The translations under genes and the position numbers were made by a program. From Thioalkalivibrio sp. XN8 (GTDB taxonomy: Bacteria > Pseudomonadota > Gammaproteobacteria > Steroidobacterales > XN24), in contig NZ_JAALFH010000065.1 of assembly GCF_011058255.1 (NCBI RefSeq), positions 81,735 through 145,734 on the forward strand: a DNA stretch of 64,000 bases, in the 5' to 3' direction. Positions 1 through 12,529 of the stretch are shown here, one piece after another. Position 1 is the first letter of the stretch. Each line of letters starts with the position of its first letter. The notes below the pieces were generated by a model. The model was not told the origin of the DNA, did not search any database, and saw only the letters and a list, made by a program, of their open reading frames with translations.

Positions 1-1
1 C

Positions 2-1012
<1,011 letters not shown>

Positions 1013-1022
1013 AGGCAGGCTC

Positions 1023-1847
1023 ATGGCCGACAACGTCTTGCTGGAACTGGACCGTCGCGGCATCGCGACCCTGACCCTCAACCGGCCCGAGGTGCATAAC
1101 GCCTTCGATGCCGCCCTGGTGCAGCGACTGACCGAGCTGCTGGTGGCGGTCAAGGAACGCGGCGCTGCGCGCGCCGTCGTCCTGACGGGCGCCGGCCGCT
1201 CCTTCTCCGCCGGCGCGGACCTGAACTGGATGCGCGCGATGGCCGCCTGCACCGAGGAGGAGAATTTCGAGGACGCGCTGCAGCTGGCCGACCTCATGGC
1301 GCTGCTGAACTCCATGCCCCTGCCCACGGTGGCGCGGGTGAACGGCCATGCCTACGGCGGCGGCGTCGGCCTGCTGGCCTGTTGCGACCTGGTCCTGGCC
1401 AGCAACGAAGCGAGGTTCGCCCTGTCGGAGGTTCGCCTCGGCCTGGTGCCCGCGGTCATCAGTCCCTACGTCATCGCCGCCATCGGCGAGCGCAATGCCC
1501 GCCGCCTGTTCCTCAGCGGCGAGGCCATGAACGCCAAGCTGGCCCGTCGGGTGGGGCTGGTGCACGAGATCGCCAAGCCGAACCGGCTCGACGCCGCGCT
1601 CGAGGACCAGCTCGGCATGCTGCTCAGGGGCGGCCCGGTGGCGCTGCGCGAGAGCAAGCAGCTGATCGCCACGGTCACCGGCCACCAGCTGTCGGCCGAC
1701 GACGCGCTCAAGCGCCGCACGGCGGAGATCATCGCGCAGCTCCGCGGCTCGGCCGAGGGGCAGGAAGGGCTGGCCGCCTTCCTCGAGAAGCGCGAGCCTG
1801 CCTGGATCGGGCAGCCGGCCGGCGGAGACGCCGGGGGAGAGGCGTGA
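1023..1847 (+). CDS. 3-methylglutaconyl-CoA hydratase (crotonase family)
   Basis: Crotonase-fold hydratase of 274 aa, expected to convert 3-methylglutaconyl-CoA to HMG-CoA. Seen: the N-terminal TLNRPEVHNAF segment, the CoA/oxyanion-hole motif FSAGADLNWM, GHAYGGGVGLLACCDL (second oxyanion strand) and SEVRLGLVPAVIS, where the catalytic Glu is expected. The ATG at 1023 follows a purine-rich stretch (gaggcag); the same frame stays open far upstream but overlaps mccB, so the internal ATG is preferred. Its TGA overlaps the GTG of the next gene by 4 bp, implying translational coupling. The position between the two carboxylase subunits fits the LiuC role better than a general enoyl-CoA hydratase. Confidence 0.9.
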   Translation: MADNVLLELDRRGIATLTLNRPEVHNAFDAALVQRLTELLVAVKERGAARAVVLTGAGRSFSAGADLNWMRAMAACTEEENFEDALQLADLMALLNSMPLPTVARVNGHAYGGGVGLLACCDLVLASNEARFALSEVRLGLVPAVISPYVIAAIGERNARRLFLSGEAMNAKLARRVGLVHEIAKPNRLDAALEDQLGMLLRGGPVALRESKQLIATVTGHQLSADDALKRRTAEIIAQLRGSAEGQEGLAAFLEKREPAWIGQPAGGDAGGEA

Positions 1848-3850
1848 GGGAATCGTTCCCCATCCGGCGGCTGCTGATCGCCAACCGCGGGGAGATCGCC
1901 TGCCGGGTGATCCGGACCTGCCGCCGGCTCGGCATCGAGACGGTCGCCGTTCACTCCAGCGCGGACGCGCGCGCCCGCCACGTCCGCGAGGCGGACACGG
2001 CCGTGGCCATCGGCGGGGCGGCGCCGGCCGAGAGTTACCTGGACGGCGCGCGCATCATCGACGCGGCGCTGGCGGCGGGGGTCGATGCGGTCCACCCCGG
2101 CTACGGCTTCCTGTCGGAGAACGAGGACTTCGCGCGCGCCTGCGGCGCCGCCGGGCTGGTGTTCGTCGGGCCGAAGGCCGAGACCATCCGCCGCATGGGC
2201 TCGAAGAGCGAGGCCAAGGCGATCATGGAGGATGCCGGCGTCCCCGTCGTACCCGGCTACCACGGCGCGGACCAGTCCGATGACACGCTTGAACGCCAGG
2301 CCGGCCAGGTCGGTTATCCGCTGCTGATCAAGGCCTCGGCTGGCGGCGGCGGCAAGGGGATGCGCGTGGTCCGCTCGGCGGCCGAGTTCGCCGACGCGCT
2401 GGCCGCGGCCCGGCGCGAAGCGCAGAAGGCCTTCGGCGACGACCGGGTGATCCTCGAGCGCTACCTCGAGCGGCCGCGCCATATCGAGTTCCAGGTCTTC
2501 GGCGACCGCCACGGCAACGTGGTCCATCTCTGGGAGCGCGAGTGCTCGACCCAGCGCCGCTACCAGAAGGTCATCGAGGAAAGCCCCTCGCCGCTGCTCG
2601 ACGACGCCACGCGCCAGCGCATGGCCGCGGCGGCGGTCGAGGCTGCGCGGGCGGTCGACTACCTGAACGCCGGCACGGTGGAGTTCATCGTCAGCCCGGA
2701 GCGCGAGTTCTGGTTCATGGAAATGAACACGCGCCTGCAGGTCGAGCACCCCGTGACCGAGATGGTCACCGGCCTCGACCTGGTGGAGTGGCAGCTGCGC
2801 GTCGCCATGGGCGAGCCGCTGCCGCTGGCCCAGGCCGAGATCCCGCAGCGCGGCCACGCCGTCGAGGCGCGCATCTACGCCGAGAACCCGGCGGCCAGCT
2901 TCATGCCCTCGACCGGGCGAATCCGCTGCCTGCGGGCGCCCGACCGGCACCCGGCCGTGCGGCTCGACTCGGGGGTGGACGAGGACGACGTGGTCAGTCA
3001 CCACTACGACCCGATGCTGGCCAAGCTGGTGGTACATGGTATCGACCGCGCGGAATGCATCTCGCGCCTGCGCCAGGCGCTGGCGCACACCGCCGTGGCA
3101 GGGGTCGCCACCAACCTGCCGCTGCTGCGCGCCATGGCGGCCCATCCCCTGTTCGCGGCGGGCGAGGTCGACACCGGCTTCCTCGACCGCGCCCTGGAGG
3201 AAGTGCTGTGGGATGTCCCGACGCCGCCGCTGACCGCGCTGGCTGCTGCCGCCTGGCGGCTCGCCGGCGAGCTCGAGCGGCCGGCACCGGCCGACGATCC
3301 CTGGTCGCCCTGGGCCGCCGGTGACGGGTGGCGCGCCGGCGGCAGCGGCGGTCTCCCGCTCCGCCTGCTCGACGCCGCCGGCCGGCGCCACGAGCTGCGG
3401 CTGGAACTCCGGCCGGAGGGCGTGCGCGTGCACGCCGGCTCGCATCATCTCGAGGCCGAGCTGCAGGAAATCGGGCCGGACCGGCTGCACGTCCGCTGCC
3501 AGGGGCTCGACGAGGAGGCGCTGGTCGTGACCGACGGCGACCGGGTCTACGTGGGCCTCGGCGACCATGGCTGGGATTTCGTGGTCGAGCCGCTGTACGC
3601 GGGGGACAGCGCGCTCGCCGAACAGGACACGCATCCGGTGGCGCCCATGCCCGGCACCATCGTGGCCGTGAAGGTGGCAGCCGGCGATCGCGTCGAAGCA
3701 GGCCAGGCGCTCCTCATCATGGAGGGCATGAAGATGGAGCTCACCCTGGCGGCGCCCGTCGCCGGCATCGTCGAGCGCGTGCTGTGCGCGGCAGGCGACA
3801 CCGTCGAGGCCGAGACGGTGCTGGTCGACATCCGGCCGGAGGACGACTGA
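1844..3850 (+). CDS. mccA: Methylcrotonyl-CoA carboxylase, biotin carboxylase/BCCP (alpha) subunit
   Basis: ATP-dependent biotin-carboxylating subunit, 668 aa, the usual length for MccA. Domain order seen: biotin carboxylase N-terminal domain (RRLLIANRGEIACRV), ATP-grasp with the glycine loop KASAGGGGKGM, the EMNTRLQVEHPVTE active-site block, a biotin carboxylase C-terminal domain, a linker, and a C-terminal biotinyl domain whose acceptor motif reads EGMKM (Lys is the biotin site; EGMKM replaces the commoner AMKM). The GTG start at 1844 lies in a GTGA overlap with the hydratase and follows GGGGGAGAGGC. HMG-CoA lyase starts 1 bp after its stop. Confidence 0.95.
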   Translation: MRESFPIRRLLIANRGEIACRVIRTCRRLGIETVAVHSSADARARHVREADTAVAIGGAAPAESYLDGARIIDAALAAGVDAVHPGYGFLSENEDFARACGAAGLVFVGPKAETIRRMGSKSEAKAIMEDAGVPVVPGYHGADQSDDTLERQAGQVGYPLLIKASAGGGGKGMRVVRSAAEFADALAAARREAQKAFGDDRVILERYLERPRHIEFQVFGDRHGNVVHLWERECSTQRRYQKVIEESPSPLLDDATRQRMAAAAVEAARAVDYLNAGTVEFIVSPEREFWFMEMNTRLQVEHPVTEMVTGLDLVEWQLRVAMGEPLPLAQAEIPQRGHAVEARIYAENPAASFMPSTGRIRCLRAPDRHPAVRLDSGVDEDDVVSHHYDPMLAKLVVHGIDRAECISRLRQALAHTAVAGVATNLPLLRAMAAHPLFAAGEVDTGFLDRALEEVLWDVPTPPLTALAAAAWRLAGELERPAPADDPWSPWAAGDGWRAGGSGGLPLRLLDAAGRRHELRLELRPEGVRVHAGSHHLEAELQEIGPDRLHVRCQGLDEEALVVTDGDRVYVGLGDHGWDFVVEPLYAGDSALAEQDTHPVAPMPGTIVAVKVAAGDRVEAGQALLIMEGMKMELTLAAPVAGIVERVLCAAGDTVEAETVLVDIRPEDD

Positions 3851-3851
3851 G

Positions 3852-4757
3852 GTGTCCCTGCCCACCCGCGTTCGCATCGTCGAGGTCGGCCCGCGCGACG
3901 GGCTGCAGAACGAGCCGGCGACCGTCCCTGCCGCCGTGAAGATCGAATTCATCCAGCGGCTGGCGGCCGCCGGGCTGCCGGCCGTGGAGGCGACCAGCTT
4001 CGTCAGCCCGCGCTGGATCCCGCAGCTCGCCGATGCCGAGGAGGTGTACCGCGGCCTCGAGCGCCGGCCCGGCGTGGCGTATCCGGTGCTGGTGCCCAAC
4101 CTGCAGGGACTGGAGCGCGCCATGGCGGCCGGCGCCGAGGAGATCGCGGTCTTCACCGCCGCTTCCGAGGCCTTCAACCAGAAGAACATCAACGCCTCCA
4201 TCAGCGAGAGCCTGGACCGCATCCGCCGGCTGGCCGATCCGGCGCTGGAGCGCGGCCTGCGCATCCGCGGCTACATCTCCTGCGTCCTCGGCTGTCCCTA
4301 CGAGGGACCGGTGCGGGAGGAGAAAGTGGTGGCAGTCGCCGCGGCCCTGTTCGGGCTCGGCTGCTACGAGGTATCCCTGGGCGACACCATCGGCGTCGGC
4401 ACGCCGGTCGCCGCCCGCCGCATGCTCTGGGCCGTCGCGGGCGAGTGCGGCATGGAACGGCTGGCGGTGCATTTTCACGACACCCGCGGCCAGGCGCTCG
4501 CTAACATCTTCGCCTGCCTCGAGGCCGGCGTGACCACGGTGGACGCCTCGGTGGCCGGCCTCGGGGGCTGCCCCTACGCCCGGGGCGCTTCGGGCAATGT
4601 CGCCACGGAAGACCTGGCGTACCTGCTGCAGGGCCTCGGCATCGAGACCGGCGTCGACCTGCCGCGACTGGTTGCGGCCGGGCGCTGGATCTGCGCCCGG
4701 CTCGGCCGCGAGCCGCGCAGCCGGCTGGCGCTGCTGCCCGAATACCAGGACGACTAG
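3852..4757 (+). CDS. Hydroxymethylglutaryl-CoA lyase
   Basis: Cleaves HMG-CoA to acetyl-CoA and acetoacetate, the final leucine-degradation step. The protein has 301 aa, normal for bacterial HMG-CoA lyase. Seen: the N-terminal VEVGPRDGLQNE block (metal and CoA side), VSLGDTIGVG, the metal-binding HFHDTRGQ, and GLGGCPYARGASGN, which holds the family's reactive Cys loop. The start is GTG, one base after the mccA stop, so it is certainly in the same operon. Acetoacetate made here can be activated by the acetoacetyl-CoA synthetase at 9055. Confidence 0.95.
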   Translation: MSLPTRVRIVEVGPRDGLQNEPATVPAAVKIEFIQRLAAAGLPAVEATSFVSPRWIPQLADAEEVYRGLERRPGVAYPVLVPNLQGLERAMAAGAEEIAVFTAASEAFNQKNINASISESLDRIRRLADPALERGLRIRGYISCVLGCPYEGPVREEKVVAVAAALFGLGCYEVSLGDTIGVGTPVAARRMLWAVAGECGMERLAVHFHDTRGQALANIFACLEAGVTTVDASVAGLGGCPYARGASGNVATEDLAYLLQGLGIETGVDLPRLVAAGRWICARLGREPRSRLALLPEYQDD

Positions 4758-4814
4758 CATCATCCCGCGCCCGGCGCGGGCCATCTGCCGCAAGCAAGGA
4801 CCAAGGAACGAAGT

Positions 4815-5582
4815 ATGCAACTGTCACAACTCAAGGCCGTCGTCACCGGCGGCGCCTCCGGCCTGGGCCACGCCGTCGCCAGGCGCATCGCCAGCGAGGG
4901 CGGCCGGGTCGCCATCCTCGACGTCAACGAGAGCCAGGGCCGGGAGGCCGCCCAGGCGCTCGGCAGCCAGGCCATGTTCGTGCGCACCGACGTGAGCAAC
5001 GAAGGCGAGGTCAACGCCGCCGTGGACGCGGCGGCCGAGGCCTTCGGCGGGATCAACCTGGCGGTCAGCTGCGCCGGCATCCTCGGCGCCGGCCGCGTGC
5101 TCGGGCGCGACGGGCCGATGGCCGGCGACTATTTCGCCAAGGTGATCACGGTGAACCTGGTCGGCACCTTCCTGCTGGCCAAGGCGGCGGCGGCGAAGAT
5201 GCAGGCCAACGAGCCCAACGTGGAAGGCGAGCGCGGCGTAATCGTCAACACGGCCTCGGTCGCGGCCTTCGAAGGCCAGGTCGGCCAGGCCGCCTACTCC
5301 GCCTCCAAGGGCGGCGTGGCCGCCATGGCGCTGCCGCTGGCGCGCGAGTTTGCGCGCCTCGGCATCCGGGTCAACACCATTGCGCCGGGGATTTTCCTGA
5401 CGCCCATGATGGAAGGCATGCCCGAGCATATCCAGCAGTCGCTGGCCGCCCAGGTCCCCTTCCCCTCGCGGCTCGGCCGCCCCGACGAATTTGCCGACCT
5501 GGTGGCCTACATCTGCACCAACAGCATGCTCAACGCCGAGACCATCCGGCTCGACGGCGCCATCCGCATGCAGCCCAAATAG
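4815..5582 (+). CDS. 3-hydroxyacyl-CoA dehydrogenase, short-chain dehydrogenase type (HSD17B10-like)
   Basis: Classical SDR of 255 aa. Seen: the N-terminal NAD-binding TGGASGLG loop, an Asp ending the second strand (AILDVNE) that suggests NAD rather than NADP, the NxAG-like SCAGI motif, and the catalytic Ser and YSASK. The C-terminal third matches type 2 3-hydroxyacyl-CoA dehydrogenases, which oxidise 2-methyl-3-hydroxybutyryl-CoA (isoleucine) and short 3-hydroxyacyl-CoAs. The substrate is inferred from family and context. The ATG at 4815 follows AAGGAAC at good spacing. The gene lies 57 bp after HMG-CoA lyase on the same strand. Confidence 0.85.
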   Translation: MQLSQLKAVVTGGASGLGHAVARRIASEGGRVAILDVNESQGREAAQALGSQAMFVRTDVSNEGEVNAAVDAAAEAFGGINLAVSCAGILGAGRVLGRDGPMAGDYFAKVITVNLVGTFLLAKAAAAKMQANEPNVEGERGVIVNTASVAAFEGQVGQAAYSASKGGVAAMALPLAREFARLGIRVNTIAPGIFLTPMMEGMPEHIQQSLAAQVPFPSRLGRPDEFADLVAYICTNSMLNAETIRLDGAIRMQPK

Positions 5583-5595
5583 CGGCATGCCTCGG

Positions 5596-5601
5596 GTAAA
5601 A
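5596..5601 (+). promoter_or_regulatory. Candidate -10 box (TAAAAT) ahead of ETF-QO
   Basis: TAAAAT stands 35 bp before the ETF-QO ATG in a 54-bp gap, an AT-rich patch in otherwise GC-rich sequence. No convincing -35 is visible, so this is only a possible internal promoter for the ETF genes. Confidence 0.3.
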
Positions 5602-5636
5602 TCACGGGTTCAGCCGCGCACCAGGACGAGTCGCCG

Positions 5637-7298
5637 ATGAGCGCACATGACGAAGGCATCGAGCGCGATGTCATGGAATACGACTACGCGATCGTCGGCG
5701 GCGGGCCGGCCGGTCTCGCCTGCGCGATCCGCCTGAAGGCGAAACTCCCGGAGGCGAACATCTGCCTGCTGGAAAAGGGCTCGGAGATCGGCGCCCACAT
5801 CCTTTCCGGCTGCGTCATGGAGCCGGGGCCGCTGGACGAGCTGATGCCGTCCTGGCGCGACAACCCGCCGGCCATCTGCGTCCCGGCCGGCACGGACGAG
5901 TTCCGTTTCTACACCCGCCAGCGCTCCTACAAGCTGCCGACGCCGCCACAGATGCACAACGCGGGCAACTTCATCGTCTCGCTGGGCGAACTGTGCAAGC
6001 AGATGGCGGCCCAGGCCGAGTCGCTCGGCGTGGAGGTCTTCCCCGGCTTCCCGGGCCGGCATCCCCTCATTGACGGCGAGGGTGACGCGGCGCGCGTGAT
6101 CGGCGTGCGCTGCGGCGACATGGGCCGCGAAGCGGACGGCACGCCCGACGGCCGTCCCGGCGACAACTTCGCCCCCGGCGTCGACATCCACGCGAACGTC
6201 ACCCTGTTCGCCGAAGGCTGCCGCGGCAGCCTCTCCAAGCAGCTCATCAGGCGCTTCGAGCTCGACCGCGACGCCATGCCGCAGACCTACGGCCTCGGCT
6301 TCAAGGAACTGTGGCAGCTCCCGGAGGGACGCACGACGCCGGGGCTGATCCAGCACAGCGTGGGCTGGCCCCTGGACAATGCCACCTACGGCGGCAGTTT
6401 CGTCTACCACCTCGACCAGGATCGCGTGTATGTCGGCTACGTGGTCGGCCTCGACTACGCCGACCCGCGCTTCTCGCCCTTCGAGGCTTTCCAGCAGTTC
6501 AAGCACCATCCCGACATGCGCGCCCTGCTGGCGGGCGGCGAGATCATCGCCACCGGCGCCCGCACCATCATCGAGGGCGGCTGGCAGGCGCTGCCGAAGA
6601 TGGACATGCCCGGCGCGCTGCTCATCGGCGACGGCGCCGGCACGCTCAACGTGCCGAAGATCAAGGGCGTGCACCAGGCCATCCGCTCGGGGATGCTCGC
6701 TGCCGACCACCTCGCGGCGGCCGGTGAGCCCGCAGGCTACGACGCCGCCTTTCGCGCCTCGGCGGCGGGAGAGGAACTGCGCAAGGTGCGCAATATCCGG
6801 CCCGGCTTCAACCGCGGCCTGTGGTTCGGCATGGCCAACGCCGCGCTGGAGACCGTGCTGGGCGGCCGCAGCCCCTGGACGCTGAAGACGCACTCCGACT
6901 GGGACAGCCTCAACTCGCTCGCTGCCGCGCGGGCGCACGACGGCCAGGCGGCGATGGCCGCGAACTGGGAAGCCGAGCGCAGCCTGCCGCCGCGCGACCG
7001 CCTCGCCAGCGTGTATTTCGCCAACACCGCGCACGAGGAAGCCCAGCCGGTGCACCTGCGCGTGGCCGACACCTCCATCTGCGCCACCCGCTGTGCCGAG
7101 GAATACGGCAACCCCTGCACCCGCTTCTGCCCCGTCGGCGTCTACGAGATGGTCGACGACGGCCAGGGCGGGCGGCAGCTGCAGATCAACGCCTCGAACT
7201 GCGTGCACTGCAAGGCCTGCGATATCAAGGACCCCTACCAGGTGATCGACTGGGTGACGCCGGAAGGCGGCAGCGGACCGAACTACCAGACAATGTGA
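5637..7298 (+). CDS. Electron transfer flavoprotein-ubiquinone oxidoreductase
   Basis: Inner-membrane FAD and 4Fe-4S enzyme that passes electrons from reduced ETF to quinone. 553 aa, normal for the family. Seen: the FAD-binding YAIVGGGPAGLACAIRL near the N-terminus, the LLEKGSEIGAHILSG block, GDGAGTLNVPKIKGVH (second FAD motif), and C-terminal cluster cysteines in CATRC...CTRFCP and NCVHCKACDIKDP. The window's acyl-CoA dehydrogenase (51552) would feed it through EtfAB, encoded immediately downstream. The presence of all three ETF components next to the leucine operon suggests a common catabolic cluster. Confidence 0.96.
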   Translation: MSAHDEGIERDVMEYDYAIVGGGPAGLACAIRLKAKLPEANICLLEKGSEIGAHILSGCVMEPGPLDELMPSWRDNPPAICVPAGTDEFRFYTRQRSYKLPTPPQMHNAGNFIVSLGELCKQMAAQAESLGVEVFPGFPGRHPLIDGEGDAARVIGVRCGDMGREADGTPDGRPGDNFAPGVDIHANVTLFAEGCRGSLSKQLIRRFELDRDAMPQTYGLGFKELWQLPEGRTTPGLIQHSVGWPLDNATYGGSFVYHLDQDRVYVGYVVGLDYADPRFSPFEAFQQFKHHPDMRALLAGGEIIATGARTIIEGGWQALPKMDMPGALLIGDGAGTLNVPKIKGVHQAIRSGMLAADHLAAAGEPAGYDAAFRASAAGEELRKVRNIRPGFNRGLWFGMANAALETVLGGRSPWTLKTHSDWDSLNSLAAARAHDGQAAMAANWEAERSLPPRDRLASVYFANTAHEEAQPVHLRVADTSICATRCAEEYGNPCTRFCPVGVYEMVDDGQGGRQLQINASNCVHCKACDIKDPYQVIDWVTPEGGSGPNYQTM

Positions 7299-7338
7299 TC
7301 GCCGCGCCGGGGACGGCGCAGCACCTCAAGGAGAAGCC

Positions 7339-8085
7339 ATGAAAATCCTGGTCGGCATCAAGCGCGTCATCGACTACAACGTGCGCGTGCAGGTGAACCG
7401 CGAGGGCACCGGCGTGGTCAAGGACGGCGTCAAGATGAGCATCAACCCCTTCGACGAAATCGCCGTCGAGGAAGCCTTGCGCATGAAGGAGCGCGGCGAA
7501 GCCGAGGAAGTGGTCGTGGTGTCCGTCGGCCCGGAGGCCGCGCAGCAGCAGTTGCGCACCGCGCTCGCCATGGGCGCCGACCGCGCGGTGCTCTACCAGG
7601 CCGAGGAAGAGATCCAGCCGCTGGCCGCCGCGCGCGCCCTGCTGCAGATCGTGCAGGCCGAGGATGCCGGACTGGTGCTGCTCGGCAAGCAGGCCATCGA
7701 CGACGACGCCAACCAGGTGGGCCAGATGCTGGCGGCGCTGTGGGACCGGCCGCAGGCGACTTTCGTTTCCAAGCTCGAACGCAGCGGCGACACGCTCAAG
7801 GCCATGCGCGAGGTCGACGCCGGCCTGGAGAACATCGAGGTCGACCTGCCCGCCGTAGTGACCGTCGACCTGCGCCTCAATGAGCCGCGCTTCGTCAAGA
7901 TGCCCGACATCATGAAGGCCAAGCGCAAGCCGCTGGACATCAAGCCGTTCGCCGAGCTGGGCGTGGAGATGCCGCCGCAACTGGAAGTGGGCGCGCACGA
8001 GCCGCCGCCGAAACGGCAGGGCGGGACCAAGGTCGAGTCGGTAGCAGCGCTGGTCCAGGCGCTCAAGGACAAGGGGGTACTGTGA
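7339..8085 (+). CDS. etfB: Electron transfer flavoprotein, beta subunit
   Basis: AMP-binding subunit of the soluble ETF heterodimer, 248 aa. Seen: N-terminal MKILVGIKRVIDYNV, the ETF-beta signature region around VDLPAVVTVDLRLNEPR, and the C-terminal arm that wraps the alpha subunit. The ATG at 7339 follows AAGGAGAAGCC, a strong ribosome-binding site. Its TGA overlaps the etfA ATG (TGATG), so the two subunits are translationally coupled, as expected for equimolar partners. Confidence 0.96.
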   Translation: MKILVGIKRVIDYNVRVQVNREGTGVVKDGVKMSINPFDEIAVEEALRMKERGEAEEVVVVSVGPEAAQQQLRTALAMGADRAVLYQAEEEIQPLAAARALLQIVQAEDAGLVLLGKQAIDDDANQVGQMLAALWDRPQATFVSKLERSGDTLKAMREVDAGLENIEVDLPAVVTVDLRLNEPRFVKMPDIMKAKRKPLDIKPFAELGVEMPPQLEVGAHEPPPKRQGGTKVESVAALVQALKDKGVL

Positions 8086-9047
8086 TGAGCCGTGTACTGT
8101 TGATCGCCGACCACGACGGCAAGACCCTGAACACCGGCATCGCCCGCACGGTGGCCTGCGCGCGCCAGCTGGGCAACGTGCACGTGGCCGTGTTCCATGC
8201 GCCCGACGGCGACGCGCCCTGCGCTGCCGCCGCCAAGCTCGACGGCGTGTCGCGCGTGCTGTCTGTCCGCCACGAGGCCAACGGGGCGCCGCTGGCCGCG
8301 GTGCTGGCGCCGCAGATCGCCAGGCTGGCCGCCGAGCACGAGGGCGGCTATGACTACGTGCTCGCGCCCTCCACCACCTTCGGCAAGGACGTGCTGCCGC
8401 GCGTGGCGGCGCTGCTCGGCGTGCCGCAGGTATCCGACCTGATGGAGGTGATCGACGCGCGCACCTTCAAGCGGCCCATCTACGCCGGCAACGTCATCAC
8501 CACGGTCAAGGTGCCGGAAGGCATCCCGGTCCTGGCGACCGTGCGCATCGCCTCCTTCCAGGCGGTCGGCGAAGCCGGCGAGGCGCCCATCGTCGCGGCG
8601 CAGGCCGAGGCAGAGCTGCCGACGCACAGCCGCTACCTGGGCCTCGCGGAGTCCGGCGGCAGCGACCGTCCCGACCTGCAGAGTGCGCCGCGCGTGGTCG
8701 CCGGGGGCCGAGGCGTGGGGAGCAAGGAGAACTTCGAGATCATCTTCAAGCTGGCCGACAGGATCGGCGCCGCGGTAGGCGCCAGCCGCGCGGCGGTGGA
8801 CGCCGGCTACGTGCCGAACGACATGCAGGTCGGCCAGACCGGGAAGATCATCGCCCCGGACCTGTACATCGCGATCGGCATCTCCGGCGCCATCCAGCAC
8901 ATGACCGGCATCAAGGACGCCGGCTGCATCGTGGCCATCAACAAGGACGGCGACGCGCCGATTTTCGAGGCCGCGGACTTCGGGCTGGTGGGGGATTTGT
9001 TCACGCTCCTGCCGGAGCTGGAGAAGGCGCTCGACGCGGCGGGCTGA
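8085..9047 (+). CDS. etfA: Electron transfer flavoprotein, alpha subunit
   Basis: FAD-binding subunit of ETF, 320 aa. Seen: the C-terminal FAD domain with [34 protein letters not shown] and [16 protein letters not shown]. The ATG at 8085, overlapping the etfB stop, is preferred over the GTG three bases earlier because of the classical TGATG coupling arrangement. It receives electrons from acyl-CoA and branched-chain acyl-CoA dehydrogenases and delivers them to ETF-QO. Confidence 0.96.
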   Translation: MSRVLLIADHDGKTLNTGIARTVACARQLGNVHVAVFHAPDGDAPCAAAAKLDGVSRVLSVRHEANGAPLAAVLAPQIARLAAEHEGGYDYVLAPSTTFGKDVLPRVAALLGVPQVSDLMEVIDARTFKRPIYAGNVITTVKVPEGIPVLATVRIASFQAVGEAGEAPIVAAQAEAELPTHSRYLGLAESGGSDRPDLQSAPRVVAGGRGVGSKENFEIIFKLADRIGAAVGASRAAVDAGYVPNDMQVGQTGKIIAPDLYIAIGISGAIQHMTGIKDAGCIVAINKDGDAPIFEAADFGLVGDLFTLLPELEKALDAAG

Positions 9048-9054
9048 GTGCGGC

Positions 9055-11024
<1,970 letters not shown>

Positions 11025-11025
<1 letters not shown>

Positions 11026-12134
11026 TGGGTACGGCCGGGGACTTGCCCGCCGCGCAGACGCCGCTGAAGCGTTACCGGAGTGAAGTCGCGCGGCTCGGCT
11101 GGGCGCAGGACCCGGCCCAGGAAGCGATCGCGGCACGCCTCGACCGGCTGCACGCGGAACTCGTGGCCTGGCGCGCCCCGCGGCGGCGCCTGTTCGGGCG
11201 GGCGCCGGCGGTCGAGCCCGTGCGCGGCCTCTACCTGTGGGGCGACACGGGCCGCGGCAAGACCTGGCTGGTCGACCTCTTCTACCAGTGCCTGCCCTTC
11301 CGCGAGAAAACGCGGCGCCACTTCCACCGCTTCATGGCCGACGTGCACGAGGCGCTCGGGGAGTATCGCGACCAGCCCGACCCGCTGGCACGCGTCGCCG
11401 ACGACCTGGCGGCCCGGGCCCGCGTGATCTGCTTCGACGAGTTCTTCGTCTCGGACATTGCCGACGCCATGATCCTCGGCACCCTGTTCACGCAGCTGTT
11501 CGCGCGCGGCGTCACCCTGGTCGCCACCTCGAACGTGCCCCCGCACGACCTCTATCGCGACGGCCTGCAGCGGGCCCGCTTCCTGCCGGCAATCGAGGAA
11601 CTGGAGCGCCATACCGAGATCGTCCACCTGGCGGGCGGGACGGACTACCGCTTCCGCCTGCTCGAGCGGGCCGGGACCTATCACGTGCCCAGCGACGCGG
11701 CGGCCGAGGCCGCGCTGCAGGCGTTTTTCGCGGACGCCGCGCCGGTCGACACCCGCAACCGGGGCCCGTTGCGCATCCTCGGGCGCGAGATCCCGGTGCG
11801 CTGCCGCGCCGACGGCGTGGCGTGGTTCGACTTCGGCGACCTCTGCGGCGGCCCGCGCAGCCAGGCCGACTACATCGAGATCGCCCGCAGCTTCCACACC
11901 GTGCTGGTCAGCGACGTGCCGCAGTTCACCCCGGAGCTGGAGAACGAGGCGCGCCGCTTCATCGCCCTGGTGGACGAGTTCTACGACCGCAGCGTGAAGC
12001 TGGTTCTGGCCGCCGCCGTGCCCCCCGCCGGGCTTTATCGCGGCCGGCGGCTGGAGTTCGAGTTTCGCCGGGCCGTCAGTCGCCTCGAGGAAATGCGCTC
12101 GACCGCCTACCTGGCGCTGCCCCACCGGCCCTGA
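11025..12134 (+). CDS. zapE: Cell division protein ZapE (AFG1-like ATPase)
   Basis: 369-aa AAA-type P-loop ATPase of the AFG1/ZapE family. Seen: Walker A GDTGRGKTWL, the family's FHRFMADVHE block, Walker B ICFDEFFVSDIADA, VATSNVPPHDLY (sensor 1) and the C-terminal DEFYDRSVKL. ZapE is reported in E. coli to act on FtsZ at the division ring; mitochondrial AFG1 acts in protein quality control. The ATG overlaps the AacS stop (TGATG). The 3' end overlaps the convergent crcB gene by 28 bp, so no terminator separates them. Confidence 0.93.
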
Positions 12135-12529
12135 GCGCCGAGGCGGTAACCCGCCCAGGCCGCAGCCAGCCACAACGGGACCGAGGTGGCGACATAGGCC
12201 AGGGCGAGCCCGACGCGGCCGGCCTGCAGCTGCGCCAGGACCTCGAGGGCGAAGGCCGAAAACGTGGTGAAGCCACCGCAGAAACCGGTCATCAGCAGCA
12301 ACTGGCCGGGCAGGCCCGCCAGCGGACCGCGCCGGCGCGCCACCAGGCCCGCCAGCCAGCCAACCAGGGCGGAGCCCGCGACGTTGGCGACGAAGGTCCC
12401 CCATGGCCAGGCGGCCGCGCCGCCGTCACCCGCCGCCAGCATCACGGCCCAGCGCGCCAGCGCGCCCAGGGCGCTGCCCGCGGCAACAAGGGCATAGAGC
12501 TCCGTCCGACGCAGGCCGGCGCCGGTCAT
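12107..12529 (-). CDS. crcB: Fluoride channel CrcB/Fluc, subunit with intact Phe box
   Basis: 140-aa, four-helix membrane protein exporting fluoride. Seen: GTFVANVAGS (conserved pore Asn, about residue 49) and GGFTTFSAF, giving both Phe-box residues (F90 and F93) and the TTFS break that holds the central sodium. It is coupled to the upstream crcB at 12526 by an ATGA overlap. Two adjacent small crcB genes usually encode heterodimeric Fluc channels; this copy carries the canonical fluoride-coordinating residues. No crcB-type fluoride riboswitch can precede it, because the upstream sequence is coding. Confidence 0.93.
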   Translation of the reverse strand: MTGAGLRRTELYALVAAGSALGALARWAVMLAAGDGGAAAWPWGTFVANVAGSALVGWLAGLVARRRGPLAGLPGQLLLMTGFCGGFTTFSAFALEVLAQLQAGRVGLALAYVATSVPLWLAAAWAGYRLGAQGRWGSAR